A stretch of DNA of 5,306 bases, from assembly GCA_017617145.1 (NCBI GenBank), contig JAFZWX010000002.1, positions 1 to 5,306 on the forward strand, read 5' to 3'. Shown piece by piece: positions 1 to 5,270 of the stretch. Numbering within the stretch: position 1 is the stretch's first letter; every line of letters begins with the position of its first letter. The position numbers and the translations under genes are program-made. A model generated the notes under the pieces. It saw nothing but the letters and a program-made list of their open reading frames with translations. It searched no databases and had not been told where the DNA came from. The DNA is from Treponema sp. GTDB taxonomy: Bacteria > Spirochaetota > Spirochaetia > Treponematales > Treponemataceae.

Positions 1-140
1 CTAACATTTTCAATGTCGTAGCGGTTAAAATAACGAACCCCAGTTACACCAGAAATTCCCAAAAATCCATTAATCTGTGCTAAATAGCTCTTTGCCTCGT
101 TTTCAAAGCCCGGGCGGCGTTCTACATATAAACGGTACAT
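1..140 (-). CDS. purL: Phosphoribosylformylglycinamidine synthase PurL, N-terminal fragment (runs off the window)
   Basis: This is the start of a minus-strand gene cut by the window edge; 46 complete codons are visible, beginning MYRLYVERRPGFENEAKSYL and continuing to about FNRYDIENV. The pattern (YRLYVE, a PGF.NEAK helix, LGI.GV, then VRYFNRYD) matches my memory of the N-terminal PurS-like domain of long-form PurL. That enzyme uses ATP and glutamine to convert FGAR to FGAM in de novo purine synthesis in the cytoplasm. The catalytic and glutaminase domains lie outside the window, so the identification rests on about 46 residues. The ATG at 138-140 is the only plausible start: the same frame carries a TGA five codons upstream with no ATG, GTG or TTG between. 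There is no Shine-Dalgarno sequence in front of it, which fits the leaderless promoter described separately. The gene is divergent from the PUR-domain gene. Confidence 0.75.
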   Translation of the reverse strand, partial: MYRLYVERRPGFENEAKSYLAQINGFLGISGVTGVRYFNRYDIENV

Positions 141-146
141 ACAAAT

Positions 147-155
147 ATTATATCA
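147..155 (-). promoter_or_regulatory. Extended -10 promoter of purL, predicted leaderless
   Basis: On the minus strand the sequence reads TGATATAATATTTGTATG. TGA followed by TATAAT (147-152) is a perfect -10 hexamer with the extended TGn motif. If transcription starts seven bases after the last -10 base, +1 falls exactly on the A of the purL ATG at position 140. No good -35 box is seen at 16 to 18 bases spacing (roughly TTTTCT), which is usual for extended -10 promoters. The absence of any ribosome binding site agrees with a leaderless mRNA. The start point is inferred by spacing, not measured. Confidence 0.6.
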
Positions 156-194
156 GATTACAAAATAATAGAAAATACCGTTTATGCATGTGCA

Positions 195-221
195 TTGAAC
201 AAAAGAAAATTTTATGATAAT
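195..221 (+). promoter_or_regulatory. Possible promoter of the PUR-domain gene
   Basis: A TTGAAC at 195-200 resembles a -35 box and GATAAT at 216-221 matches five of six bases of a -10 box, but the spacer is only 15 bases. TAATTT at 218-223 gives a 17-base spacer with a poorer hexamer. A promoter must lie somewhere in this 124-base divergent gap, because the only upstream gene points the other way. The exact assignment is weak. A small inverted repeat, ATGCA-TG-TGCAT at 184-195, overlaps the -35 and could be an operator or chance. Confidence 0.3.
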
Positions 222-264
222 TTATGTTTGATATTAACAGGGAAGGATTTTTAAGGAGCAAATT

Positions 265-675
265 ATGGGAGCACGCGGAGAACTTTTTACTACTCAAATC
301 TATTTAGATAATCGTTCATATTTTTTCAATGTAAAAGAAAACAGAACCGGCGACGTATTCCTGCAGATTGTAGAAAGCAAGAATAGAGATGGTGTTGAAG
401 CAGACAGACATCAAATTGCAATTTTTGCAGAAGATATGCAGAAATTTCTTCAGGGAATGGATAAATCACTTGAGTTTATTGAAAAAGACCGCAAGGCAAG
501 ACAAAAGGCTGCAAAAGAAAAGCGTGCTGCAAAAGATGCTGCTTATTCAAAAGGAAATTCAGCAAAAAAAATCTACCGTGTAAAAAGTGATAAACCAACC
601 GAAAAAGTTGATGACGGAATTAAGAGAACCGGACGTATACACGTTGTGTCAAAAAAAACAACTGATTCTGAATAG
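265..675 (+). CDS. PUR-domain DNA/RNA-binding protein (DUF3276/BpuR-like)
   Basis: This 136-residue protein opens with MGARGELFTTQIYLDNRSYF and then FNVKENRTGD, VFLQIVESKN and a DRHQIAIF strand. This is the signature of the short bacterial PUR-alpha-like family, whose Borrelia member BpuR binds DNA and RNA and regulates surface-protein expression. A single PUR repeat covers about residues 4-73 (beta strands followed by the helix FAEDMQKFLQGMDKSLEFI). Residues 74-133 form a long tail rich in Lys, Arg and Ala, probably a charged helix up to about residue 93 and then disordered; such a tail should add non-specific nucleic-acid affinity. The start is fixed by AAGGAG at 253-258, six bases before the ATG. 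The gene is monocistronic and its stop is 6 bases from the stop of the converging rnhB. The fold assignment is firm; targets in this organism are unknown. Confidence 0.85.
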   Translation: MGARGELFTTQIYLDNRSYFFNVKENRTGDVFLQIVESKNRDGVEADRHQIAIFAEDMQKFLQGMDKSLEFIEKDRKARQKAAKEKRAAKDAAYSKGNSAKKIYRVKSDKPTEKVDDGIKRTGRIHVVSKKTTDSE

Positions 676-681
676 GTGACA

Positions 682-1236
682 CTAGTACTTAAATGTAAGC
701 CGCTGGATTGGGGAAGGACCTGACTGGCGGCATATTTTTTTATGAGCAGGGGTTGGATATCCTTTGTGCTTTGCATACCCATATTCCGGGTACTTTTTAT
801 CATATTCAATCATTATACGATCACGACAGGTTTTTGCCAGAATAGATGCTGCCATAACCTCCGGATACTTTGCATCTGCTTTGGGTTCGCAGCGACATTC
901 AAAAGGAACATCAGGACAAAAGTTTCCGTCGGTTATACCAAATAGTTGTTCAGGGACATTTTCGAAACGTGCGATTAAATCTTCATAAGCAAGCTTCATC
1001 GCAAGCAGACTTGCCTGCAGAATATTAATTTCATCAATTGTTTTGTGGTCAACAATACCAATTCCCCAAAAGGCATCGCGCTTGATTATTTCTTCCGCAT
1101 AAAGCCGCTTTTTTTCCGAAAGCTTTTTTGAGTCATTTAAAATTTCAATTGGAAAATCAGGTGGCAGAATCACCGCACCGGCAACGACAGGGCCTGCTAA
1201 CGGACCACGCCCCGCTTCATCAAAACCTACTGTCAT
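682..1236 (-). CDS. rnhB: Ribonuclease HII
   Basis: RNase HII cuts the RNA strand of RNA-DNA hybrids and 5' of single ribonucleotides in duplex DNA, starting ribonucleotide excision repair. With the start chosen here the protein has 184 residues. Visible motifs are GFDEAGRGPLAGPVVAGAV (4-22), ND-SKKLSEKKR (34-44), TDGN (102-105), ADAK (120-123), MAASILAKTCRD (128-139) and YGYAKHKGYPT near the end. The four acidic catalytic residues are D6, E7, D103 and D121. The usual Gly before the last Asp (GDA) is Ala here, a mild change. A start at 1284 would add 16 residues (MLLLFIQTKTAILYRK); I prefer the ATG at 1236 because family members begin just before this motif and no ribosome site precedes 1284. 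The chosen ATG has only a weak AGAAAG directly in front and lies 17 bases inside the upstream gene, suggesting translational coupling. It is the last gene of the operon. Confidence 0.93.
   Translation of the reverse strand: MTVGFDEAGRGPLAGPVVAGAVILPPDFPIEILNDSKKLSEKKRLYAEEIIKRDAFWGIGIVDHKTIDEINILQASLLAMKLAYEDLIARFENVPEQLFGITDGNFCPDVPFECRCEPKADAKYPEVMAASILAKTCRDRIMIEYDKKYPEYGYAKHKGYPTPAHKKICRQSGPSPIQRLTFKY
699..741 (+). terminator. Probable Rho-independent terminator of the PUR-domain gene, inside rnhB
   Basis: GCCGCTGG (699-706) pairs with CTGGCGGC (724-731), giving six Watson-Crick and two G-U pairs in RNA, around a 17-base loop. ATA and then seven T follow (735-741). The T tract is on the plus strand only, so it suits the convergent PUR-domain gene, whose stop is 24 bases upstream. 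The large loop and the three bases between stem and T tract lower confidence. The element lies within codons for the last 20 or so residues of RNase HII. Confidence 0.5.
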
Positions 1237-3328
1237 CTTTCTGTATAATATTGCTGTTTTTGTCTGTATAAACAGCAGCAGCATTCAAAGCATTTTTTAG
1301 ATTTGCTTTATAGTTGTTTTTTTCAAGAGTTCCCGAAACAGAGAAGAATTCTGCAACCCTTCCCTTCTCGCCGGAAACCTTAAACGAATTATTATTCAGA
1401 TATACATCTCCCTGATTCAAAGAGATAATTACAGAAGTAGAGGCAGTTGTATTAATTGAAGAATTCTGTACATGCAGATTAGTTTTTATTCCTGAAATAA
1501 ACGATGCATAATCAGAAGCAGAAACCGAAGCTATAGTTCCATTTACATTTACAGAAGAACGAACTGCTTCTACAAACAAACCATTTGTATCAAATAACGC
1601 TGCAATCTGACAGTTTGAAATATCAAGAACAGAATCTTCCAGTTTTAAGTAAGGAACAATGCTGTCAATTTTATAAACCGATTTTCCTTCGCCATATGCA
1701 CAAATTGTAAAGTTTTCAAATGTAAGGTTAGAGCTTCTTACAACAAGAGAAGCCCCCTGTTCAAATTCAAGAGATGCATCTGCTTCATTTACAAACAGAC
1801 AATTTGAAAGAACATAATGAACACCAGTTGGAACAACAAGCGAACCCTTTACACGAATACAGGCATAACGACCTTTGTTTACAGCCTCAATACACTGATC
1901 AAATGTTGCATAAGGCCTAAGAGAAGTTCCATCGGCAATAGATGAATCTGCAAACGAATTAAAATAATAATTATACTGGTCAATAATTACACCGTAAGTT
2001 GAAACAGCACCAATATTTTTTTCATTTTTAGAATAAGCGGCAACCTTAAAATAAACTGCACCATTACCTTCCGGAGTAAGCACAAAACTTGCAGAAGAAG
2101 AGTCTGCCTTTGTAAAATTATCAGCACGTATTGAAGCAAAAAGCGCAGAATTCTGATCATAAGTTTCAGAAGCAGAAGAAATTGTATAAGGCTCACTGAT
2201 TGCATAATAAAGGTCACTTGAACTTTCACCCTTAATTGTTACAGCAACAGGTTCACGAGAATAAAAAGTTGCAGCACTTGTAGAAATCAAAGGTGTTGAA
2301 GGAGGACGTTTGTTAATGGAAAAAGGAACTTCAAGTTTTCCCTGATAAACTGAATTTGTGTAAAAGCCAATTTCAAGAGTTCCAGAAATGCTGTCGCCAT
2401 AAAAAGTATCTACGCCAAGCTGTGTAAACAATTCCTGATATTGCGAAACAGAACCGGCAGCACCGGCAGTAGAAATAACACTCATTGCATAAGAAGCATC
2501 ACCCTGCAGTGTAAAAATCATACTTCCGTCATCACCAGTTGTCTGATTAAGTTCCGGTTTTGGAGGAAGCACAAAAAAGTCTATTGGATTTCCTTCATTG
2601 TATTCAAGATTCTGCCATCGAATCATATGACTTACAGAACGATCCAGCGTTATACTTTTTTTAGGAAGCTCCCAATACTCAGAATCAATTTTATAAATAT
2701 AATTGTCGTTTGTAAAAGTAATTGTATCCCAGTCTGTAATTATAAAAGGCACATCACGCCGACTATATACTCCGGCAGTTTGAGGGAATGTTTTTATAAT
2801 GAAACGCCATTTTTTTCCACTGGCATCATCAAGAAGTGTACACGGAATATATCTTGTAAGAACAGAACTCTGCGAAATTGAAAGATCTTGTCCCTGCAAA
2901 AAAGAATCAGGAGGAAGACCAAAACTATATTTAAGTTGTTCCGGAATTGAAAGAATAGAGCCTGAAGTATAATTCAAAATACCGGTATCATAAAATGAAG
3001 AAATAAAGGAACCATATAAAGCAGTCAAAGCATTATCCGGGAGTACTGTATATTTAACTGTAGTCTCTTCTTTTCGTTTTCCGGTTTTTGCAATTCTTAT
3101 TTCTACAGGTCCATCAAGATCAATAAGAACAGGTCCGTCATAAGCAAAACCAAAAGCTTCAGGATCGGAGCCGTTGAGAGAATAATAGCAGTCGCCAGTT
3201 CCGTCTGTTTCGAGTACAAGCATCTGTCTGTTTGCAAAAGTACCTTCAACAGGACTTATTACCTTAAGCTCTGCAAAAAGAACAGTAGAGAAAAAAAGAC
3301 TTGCTAAAAAAAGAATCTGTTTTTTCAT
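1220..3328 (-). CDS. Secreted protein with chitobiase C-terminal-like and parallel beta-helix domains
   Basis: I do not recognise a named gene. The 702-residue product has an N-terminal signal peptide (MKKQILFLASLFFSTVLFA, likely cut after A19) and no lipobox cysteine, so it is probably periplasmic or exported. Residues about 22-96 resemble the CHB_HEX_C immunoglobulin-like fold (SPVEGTF, YYSLNGSDP, YDGPV, VEIRIA). Residues about 343-450 look like a second, diverged copy (STPLISTSAATF, LYYAIS, VYFKVAAYS). From about 455 the pattern DGTSLRPYATFDQCIEAVNKG opens a right-handed parallel beta-helix running to about 675, with short repeating strands and Asn/Ser-rich turns (LEDSVLDISNCQI, VYLNNNSFKVSG). 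No catalytic pectate-lyase residues can be assigned, so a binding or structural surface role is as likely as an enzyme. The start has GGAG four bases upstream. ATGA overlaps the phosphoribosyltransferase stop, and the 3' end overlaps rnhB. Confidence 0.85.
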   Translation of the reverse strand: MKKQILFLASLFFSTVLFAELKVISPVEGTFANRQMLVLETDGTGDCYYSLNGSDPEAFGFAYDGPVLIDLDGPVEIRIAKTGKRKEETTVKYTVLPDNALTALYGSFISSFYDTGILNYTSGSILSIPEQLKYSFGLPPDSFLQGQDLSISQSSVLTRYIPCTLLDDASGKKWRFIIKTFPQTAGVYSRRDVPFIITDWDTITFTNDNYIYKIDSEYWELPKKSITLDRSVSHMIRWQNLEYNEGNPIDFFVLPPKPELNQTTGDDGSMIFTLQGDASYAMSVISTAGAAGSVSQYQELFTQLGVDTFYGDSISGTLEIGFYTNSVYQGKLEVPFSINKRPPSTPLISTSAATFYSREPVAVTIKGESSSDLYYAISEPYTISSASETYDQNSALFASIRADNFTKADSSSASFVLTPEGNGAVYFKVAAYSKNEKNIGAVSTYGVIIDQYNYYFNSFADSSIADGTSLRPYATFDQCIEAVNKGRYACIRVKGSLVVPTGVHYVLSNCLFVNEADASLEFEQGASLVVRSSNLTFENFTICAYGEGKSVYKIDSIVPYLKLEDSVLDISNCQIAALFDTNGLFVEAVRSSVNVNGTIASVSASDYASFISGIKTNLHVQNSSINTTASTSVIISLNQGDVYLNNNSFKVSGEKGRVAEFFSVSGTLEKNNYKANLKNALNAAAVYTDKNSNIIQKDDSRF
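3325..3328 (-). other. ATGA stop/start overlap coupling phosphoribosyltransferase to the beta-helix gene
   Basis: The minus-strand tetranucleotide ATGA contains the start codon of the downstream secreted protein (3326-3328) and the TGA stop of the phosphoribosyltransferase (3325-3327). A GGAG at 3333-3336 lies inside the upstream coding region. Such overlaps usually mean translational coupling and co-transcription. Confidence 0.85.
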
Positions 3329-3945
3329 TTGTCTCCAAGAAATGGTTCAAGAACATCAATAAGTTCAGGATCATTCTTAAAATAGTATTCTTCAAGTTCT
3401 TTCTTTGAAAGGCCGACAAGCTCATGACTCATATAGTGAATCCAGCGATTTTCATCCGGCGAATTGATTTCAAACTTACGGCAGAAATAATCAGGCTGAA
3501 TTGGAAGCTGCTCTTTGTAATAAGTAAAATACTTGTAATCATGAACAACAACTTTTATATCGTCACGAGGAATACCACGGCTATTCATAAGAGTTTCAAC
3601 AAGACAATTGATTGTTCGCCCTGAATCAAAAATATCATCAACCAGAAGAATTTTATCACCAGCCCTCAGGTTTTCTGGTGGATAAGTCCATCCGTCTATA
3701 AAAACCTTTGTATGCTGGGCAATATCAGAATAAGAACGGGCAACTACACCTGCATAAAGGACAGGATGAAATTTTTCTTTTTTTGCAATGATTTTAAAAT
3801 ACTCGCTGATGATATTTGCCATATACGCACCACCACGCAGCGAACAGTAAATTACATCGGGAATAAAACCATCTTTATAAATCTTATTAGCAAGCTTAAG
3901 TGCATTATTTCGAACTGTGTCATATTCAAGAAATTCTTTAATCAT
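3325..3945 (-). CDS. Purine-type phosphoribosyltransferase (probable hypoxanthine or xanthine-guanine)
   Basis: This 206-residue cytoplasmic enzyme has the type I phosphoribosyltransferase fold. The PRPP-binding loop is LLVDDIFDSGRT at about 100-111, with the adjacent acidic pair D103-D104. The pyrophosphate-side loop is CSLRGGAYMA at 34-43. Enzymes of this type join a base to PRPP to make a nucleotide. The Gpt/HPRT-like layout, with an aromatic and acidic C-terminal part (WIHYMSHELVGL, 168-179), favours purine salvage, but the substrate cannot be read from sequence alone. The stretch FIDGWTYPPENLRAGDK before the PRPP loop resembles the beta-turn seen in archaeal and yeast-like purine transferases. 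The start is supported by GAGG at 3952-3955, six bases before the ATG, and a good promoter just upstream. It is the first gene of a three-gene operon and shares an ATGA stop/start with the next gene. Confidence 0.82.
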   Translation of the reverse strand: MIKEFLEYDTVRNNALKLANKIYKDGFIPDVIYCSLRGGAYMANIISEYFKIIAKKEKFHPVLYAGVVARSYSDIAQHTKVFIDGWTYPPENLRAGDKILLVDDIFDSGRTINCLVETLMNSRGIPRDDIKVVVHDYKYFTYYKEQLPIQPDYFCRKFEINSPDENRWIHYMSHELVGLSKKELEEYYFKNDPELIDVLEPFLGDK

Positions 3946-3968
3946 AAAAAGCCTCGTTGTATTATTTT

Positions 3969-3997
3969 ATTATAATTGATTATGAGCGTTTTTACAA
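3969..3997 (-). promoter_or_regulatory. Sigma-70-type promoter of the phosphoribosyltransferase, beta-helix, rnhB operon
   Basis: The minus strand shows TTGTAA (-35, 3992-3997), a 17-base spacer and a perfect TATAAT (-10, 3969-3974). The predicted start is near 3962, leaving a leader of about 17 bases with GAGG at 3952-3955 before the ATG. The -35 lies two bases after the T tract of the preceding terminator, so transcription units are packed end to end. No other convincing promoter was found inside the operon. Confidence 0.75.
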
Positions 3998-3999
3998 TT

Positions 4000-4033
4000 A
4001 AAAAAAGCCACCCGATTATTACCGAGTGGCTTT
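4000..4033 (-). terminator. Rho-independent terminator after the gap remnant
   Basis: On the minus strand AGCCACTCG pairs with CGGGTGGCT (4006-4014 with 4023-4031), including one G-U pair, around an eight-base loop, followed by seven T (4000-4006). Two more A-T pairs can extend the stem base. On the plus strand the wobble becomes a C-A mismatch and there is no comparable T run, so the minus direction is intended. It sits just beyond the stop codon of the gap remnant rather than behind an intact gene, and it would also catch read-through from gap. Confidence 0.85.
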
Positions 4034-4039
4034 ATATCA

Positions 4040-4055
4040 AATAGTTTTAACTATT
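4040..4055. repeat. Short AT-rich palindrome between the gap remnant and its terminator
   Basis: AATAGTT and AACTATT are exact reverse complements separated by TT. The stem is weak and no T tract follows, so it is not a terminator. It may be chance in AT-rich DNA. Part of it (ATCAAATAGTT) loosely resembles the gap-end words nearby. Confidence 0.4.
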
Positions 4056-4059
4056 ATAC

Positions 4060-4098
4060 TTAGCAATTCTCTGAGAAGTACTTAATTGTTCTAACCTG
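4060..4098 (-). pseudogene. Remnant of a second gap gene: last 11 codons and stop
   Basis: The minus strand reads in frame [16 protein letters not shown], the same C-terminus as the intact gap at 4230-5270. Over the 36 bases of [11 protein letters not shown] plus stop, 30 are identical, and all six differences (T, I, K, Y, N and C codons) are silent third-position changes. That pattern is expected of two working genes that diverged under selection, not of random decay. Upstream of the shared part the frame continues as GQ preceded by unrelated residues and meets TGA at 4165-4167 with no start codon, so the fragment is not translated. It is followed by its own terminator, as a former separate gene would be. 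The alternative is a short duplicated segment carried with a repeat element. Confidence 0.7.
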
Positions 4099-4167
4099 TC
4101 CGAGAAAATCCGAGCAGTGCGCAGGATTTTTACCGGACTTATCGAAAGAACTATCAAATATTTCTCA
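4072..4167. repeat. 96-base imperfect palindrome with arms derived from the gap 3' end
   Basis: The left arm (4072-4092) lies in the gap remnant. The right arm (4147-4167) is an inverted copy of the same region: 17 of 21 positions pair between the arms, and the right arm matches the reverse complement of the resident gap (4242-4262) at all 21 positions. Between them lies a further hairpin core, so the whole unit could form a cruciform in DNA or a long foldback in RNA. It lies between the gap terminator and the remnant's terminator. Confidence 0.8.
4098..4138. repeat. GC-richer hairpin core of the palindrome (REP-like)
   Basis: GTCCG (4098-4102) pairs with CGGAC (4134-4138) and AAAATCC (4105-4111) pairs with GGATTTT (4124-4130), separated by a small internal loop, with a 12-base apical loop containing AGTGCGCA. 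No T tract follows on either strand, so it is not an ordinary terminator. Its composition differs from the AT-rich surroundings and it is unrelated to gap coding sequence. This fits a dispersed palindromic repeat, but copy number cannot be judged from one window. Confidence 0.6.
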
Positions 4168-4204
4168 AAAAAAAAGAGACTCTTTTTTAAGGAGTCCCTT
4201 TTTT
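4167..4204 (-). terminator. Rho-independent terminator of gap (possibly bidirectional)
   Basis: On the minus strand GGGACTC (4192-4198) pairs with GAGTCTC (4176-4182), with one G-U pair, closing a nine-base A-rich loop; nine T follow (4167-4175). The stem begins about 30 bases after the gap stop. The plus strand also has six T (4199-4204) after the same stem but with one A-C mismatch, so weak termination in that direction is possible, though no plus-strand gene needs it. Confidence 0.85.
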
Positions 4205-4229
4205 ACTCGTCAAGATTATTACTAACTAA

Positions 4230-5270
4230 TTAACAGTTCTCTGAGAAATATTTGATAGTTCTAACCATCTGTGAAGTATAGCTGTTTTCGTTGTCGTACC
4301 AAGAAACAACTTCTACCTGATATGTGTCGTCGTCGATCTTTGATACCATTGTCTGTGTAGCATCGAAGAGGGAACCAAAGCGCATACCGATGATATCGCT
4401 AGATACGATCTGATCTTCGTTGTATCCGAAAGATTCTGTAACAGCCTTCTTCATAGCAGCGTTTACAGCTTCCTTAGTAATGTCCTTACCCTTTACAACT
4501 GCGAAAAGCATTGTTGTTGAACCTGTTGGTGTTGGAACACGCTGCGCAGATCCAATGAGTTTTCCGTTCAATTCAGGAATTACAAGCCCAATAGCCTTTG
4601 CAGCACCTGTTGAGTTAGGAACGATGTTAGCAGCACCAGCACGTGCACGGCGGAGGTCACCCTTGCGGTGTGGACCATCAAGAATCATCTGGTCACCTGT
4701 GTAAGCGTGGATTGTAGACATAATTCCAGACTGGATTGGGAATGCATCATTCAAAGCCTTAGCCATTGGAGCAAGACAGTTTGTTGTACAAGAAGCAGCA
4801 GAAATGATGTTATCATTCTTTGTCAAAGTTGTGTGGTTTACATTGTAAACGATTGTTGGAAGGTCGTTTCCGGCAGGAGCAGAAATTACAACCTTGCGTG
4901 CACCAGCGTCAATATGAGCCTGTGACTTTTCTTTAGAGCAGTAGAAACCTGTACATTCAAGAACAACGTCTACCTTGAGTTCACCCCATGGGCAGTTTAC
5001 AGCTTCTTTTTCTGCATAAATCTTAAGAACTTTTCCATCTACAGTGATTGTTCCAGCTTCATCATCAGCAGAAACTGTGTGGAGGTTTTCACCAATTTTA
5101 CCACAGTATCCGCCCTGTGCTGTATCATACTTCAAAAGATGAGCAAGCATAGAAGGCTTTGTCAAATCGTTAATAGCTACGATTTCGTATCCCTTAGCGC
5201 CAAACATCTGGCGGAAAGCCAAACGACCAATACGGCCGAATCCATTAATAGCAACTCTTACATCTGCCAT
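4230..5270 (-). CDS. gap: Glyceraldehyde-3-phosphate dehydrogenase (NAD-dependent, type I)
   Basis: This cytoplasmic glycolytic enzyme oxidises and phosphorylates glyceraldehyde 3-phosphate to 1,3-bisphosphoglycerate with NAD+, working as a tetramer. The 346-residue length is close to the family norm. The NAD-binding loop is INGFGRIGR (8-16), and D35 in AINDL is the residue that usually selects NAD over NADP. The active site is [12 protein letters not shown] with catalytic C161, and H188 in [10 protein letters not shown] is the base. [19 protein letters not shown] (208-226) and SWYDNENSY (323-331) are the expected phosphate-site and C-terminal motifs. The start ATG has AGGAGA at 5278-5283, seven bases upstream. 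The promoter is not visible because the window ends 36 bases upstream. The gene has its own terminator, so it looks monocistronic downstream. Its last codons recur twice in the following intergenic region. Confidence 0.98.
   Translation of the reverse strand: MADVRVAINGFGRIGRLAFRQMFGAKGYEIVAINDLTKPSMLAHLLKYDTAQGGYCGKIGENLHTVSADDEAGTITVDGKVLKIYAEKEAVNCPWGELKVDVVLECTGFYCSKEKSQAHIDAGARKVVISAPAGNDLPTIVYNVNHTTLTKNDNIISAASCTTNCLAPMAKALNDAFPIQSGIMSTIHAYTGDQMILDGPHRKGDLRRARAGAANIVPNSTGAAKAIGLVIPELNGKLIGSAQRVPTPTGSTTMLFAVVKGKDITKEAVNAAMKKAVTESFGYNEDQIVSSDIIGMRFGSLFDATQTMVSKIDDDTYQVEVVSWYDNENSYTSQMVRTIKYFSENC

Noticed and set aside
141..264. Riboswitch in the purL/PUR-domain intergenic region
   Set aside because: The predicted purL transcript starts at the ATG, and the remaining sequence is AT-rich without any recognisable purine or PRPP aptamer features.
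650..690. Possible minus-strand terminator for rnhB (run of eight T at 651-658 read on the minus strand)
   Set aside because: Only a three-base stem can be drawn before the T run, so no stable hairpin supports termination there.
1237..1284. N-terminal extension of RNase HII (16 residues, MLLLFIQTKTAILYRK)
   Set aside because: No ribosome site precedes the upstream ATG, it overlaps the neighbouring gene more deeply, and the family normally begins just before the GFDEAGRG motif. The hydrophobic start is not a real signal peptide for this cytoplasmic enzyme.
2441..2881. 146-codon plus-strand open frame
   Set aside because: It is antisense to the secreted beta-helix gene, is rich in Cys, Arg and Ile in a way typical of shadow frames, and has no convincing ribosome binding site or family resemblance.
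4060..4164. Small minus-strand open frame of about 34 codons ending in [11 protein letters not shown]
   Set aside because: It has no ATG, GTG or TTG start after the upstream TGA and no ribosome site. Its coding look comes only from the gap-derived last codons.
4006..4167. CRISPR-like repeats
   Set aside because: The repeated words are inverted gap-derived segments and terminator stems, not regularly spaced direct repeats with unique spacers.
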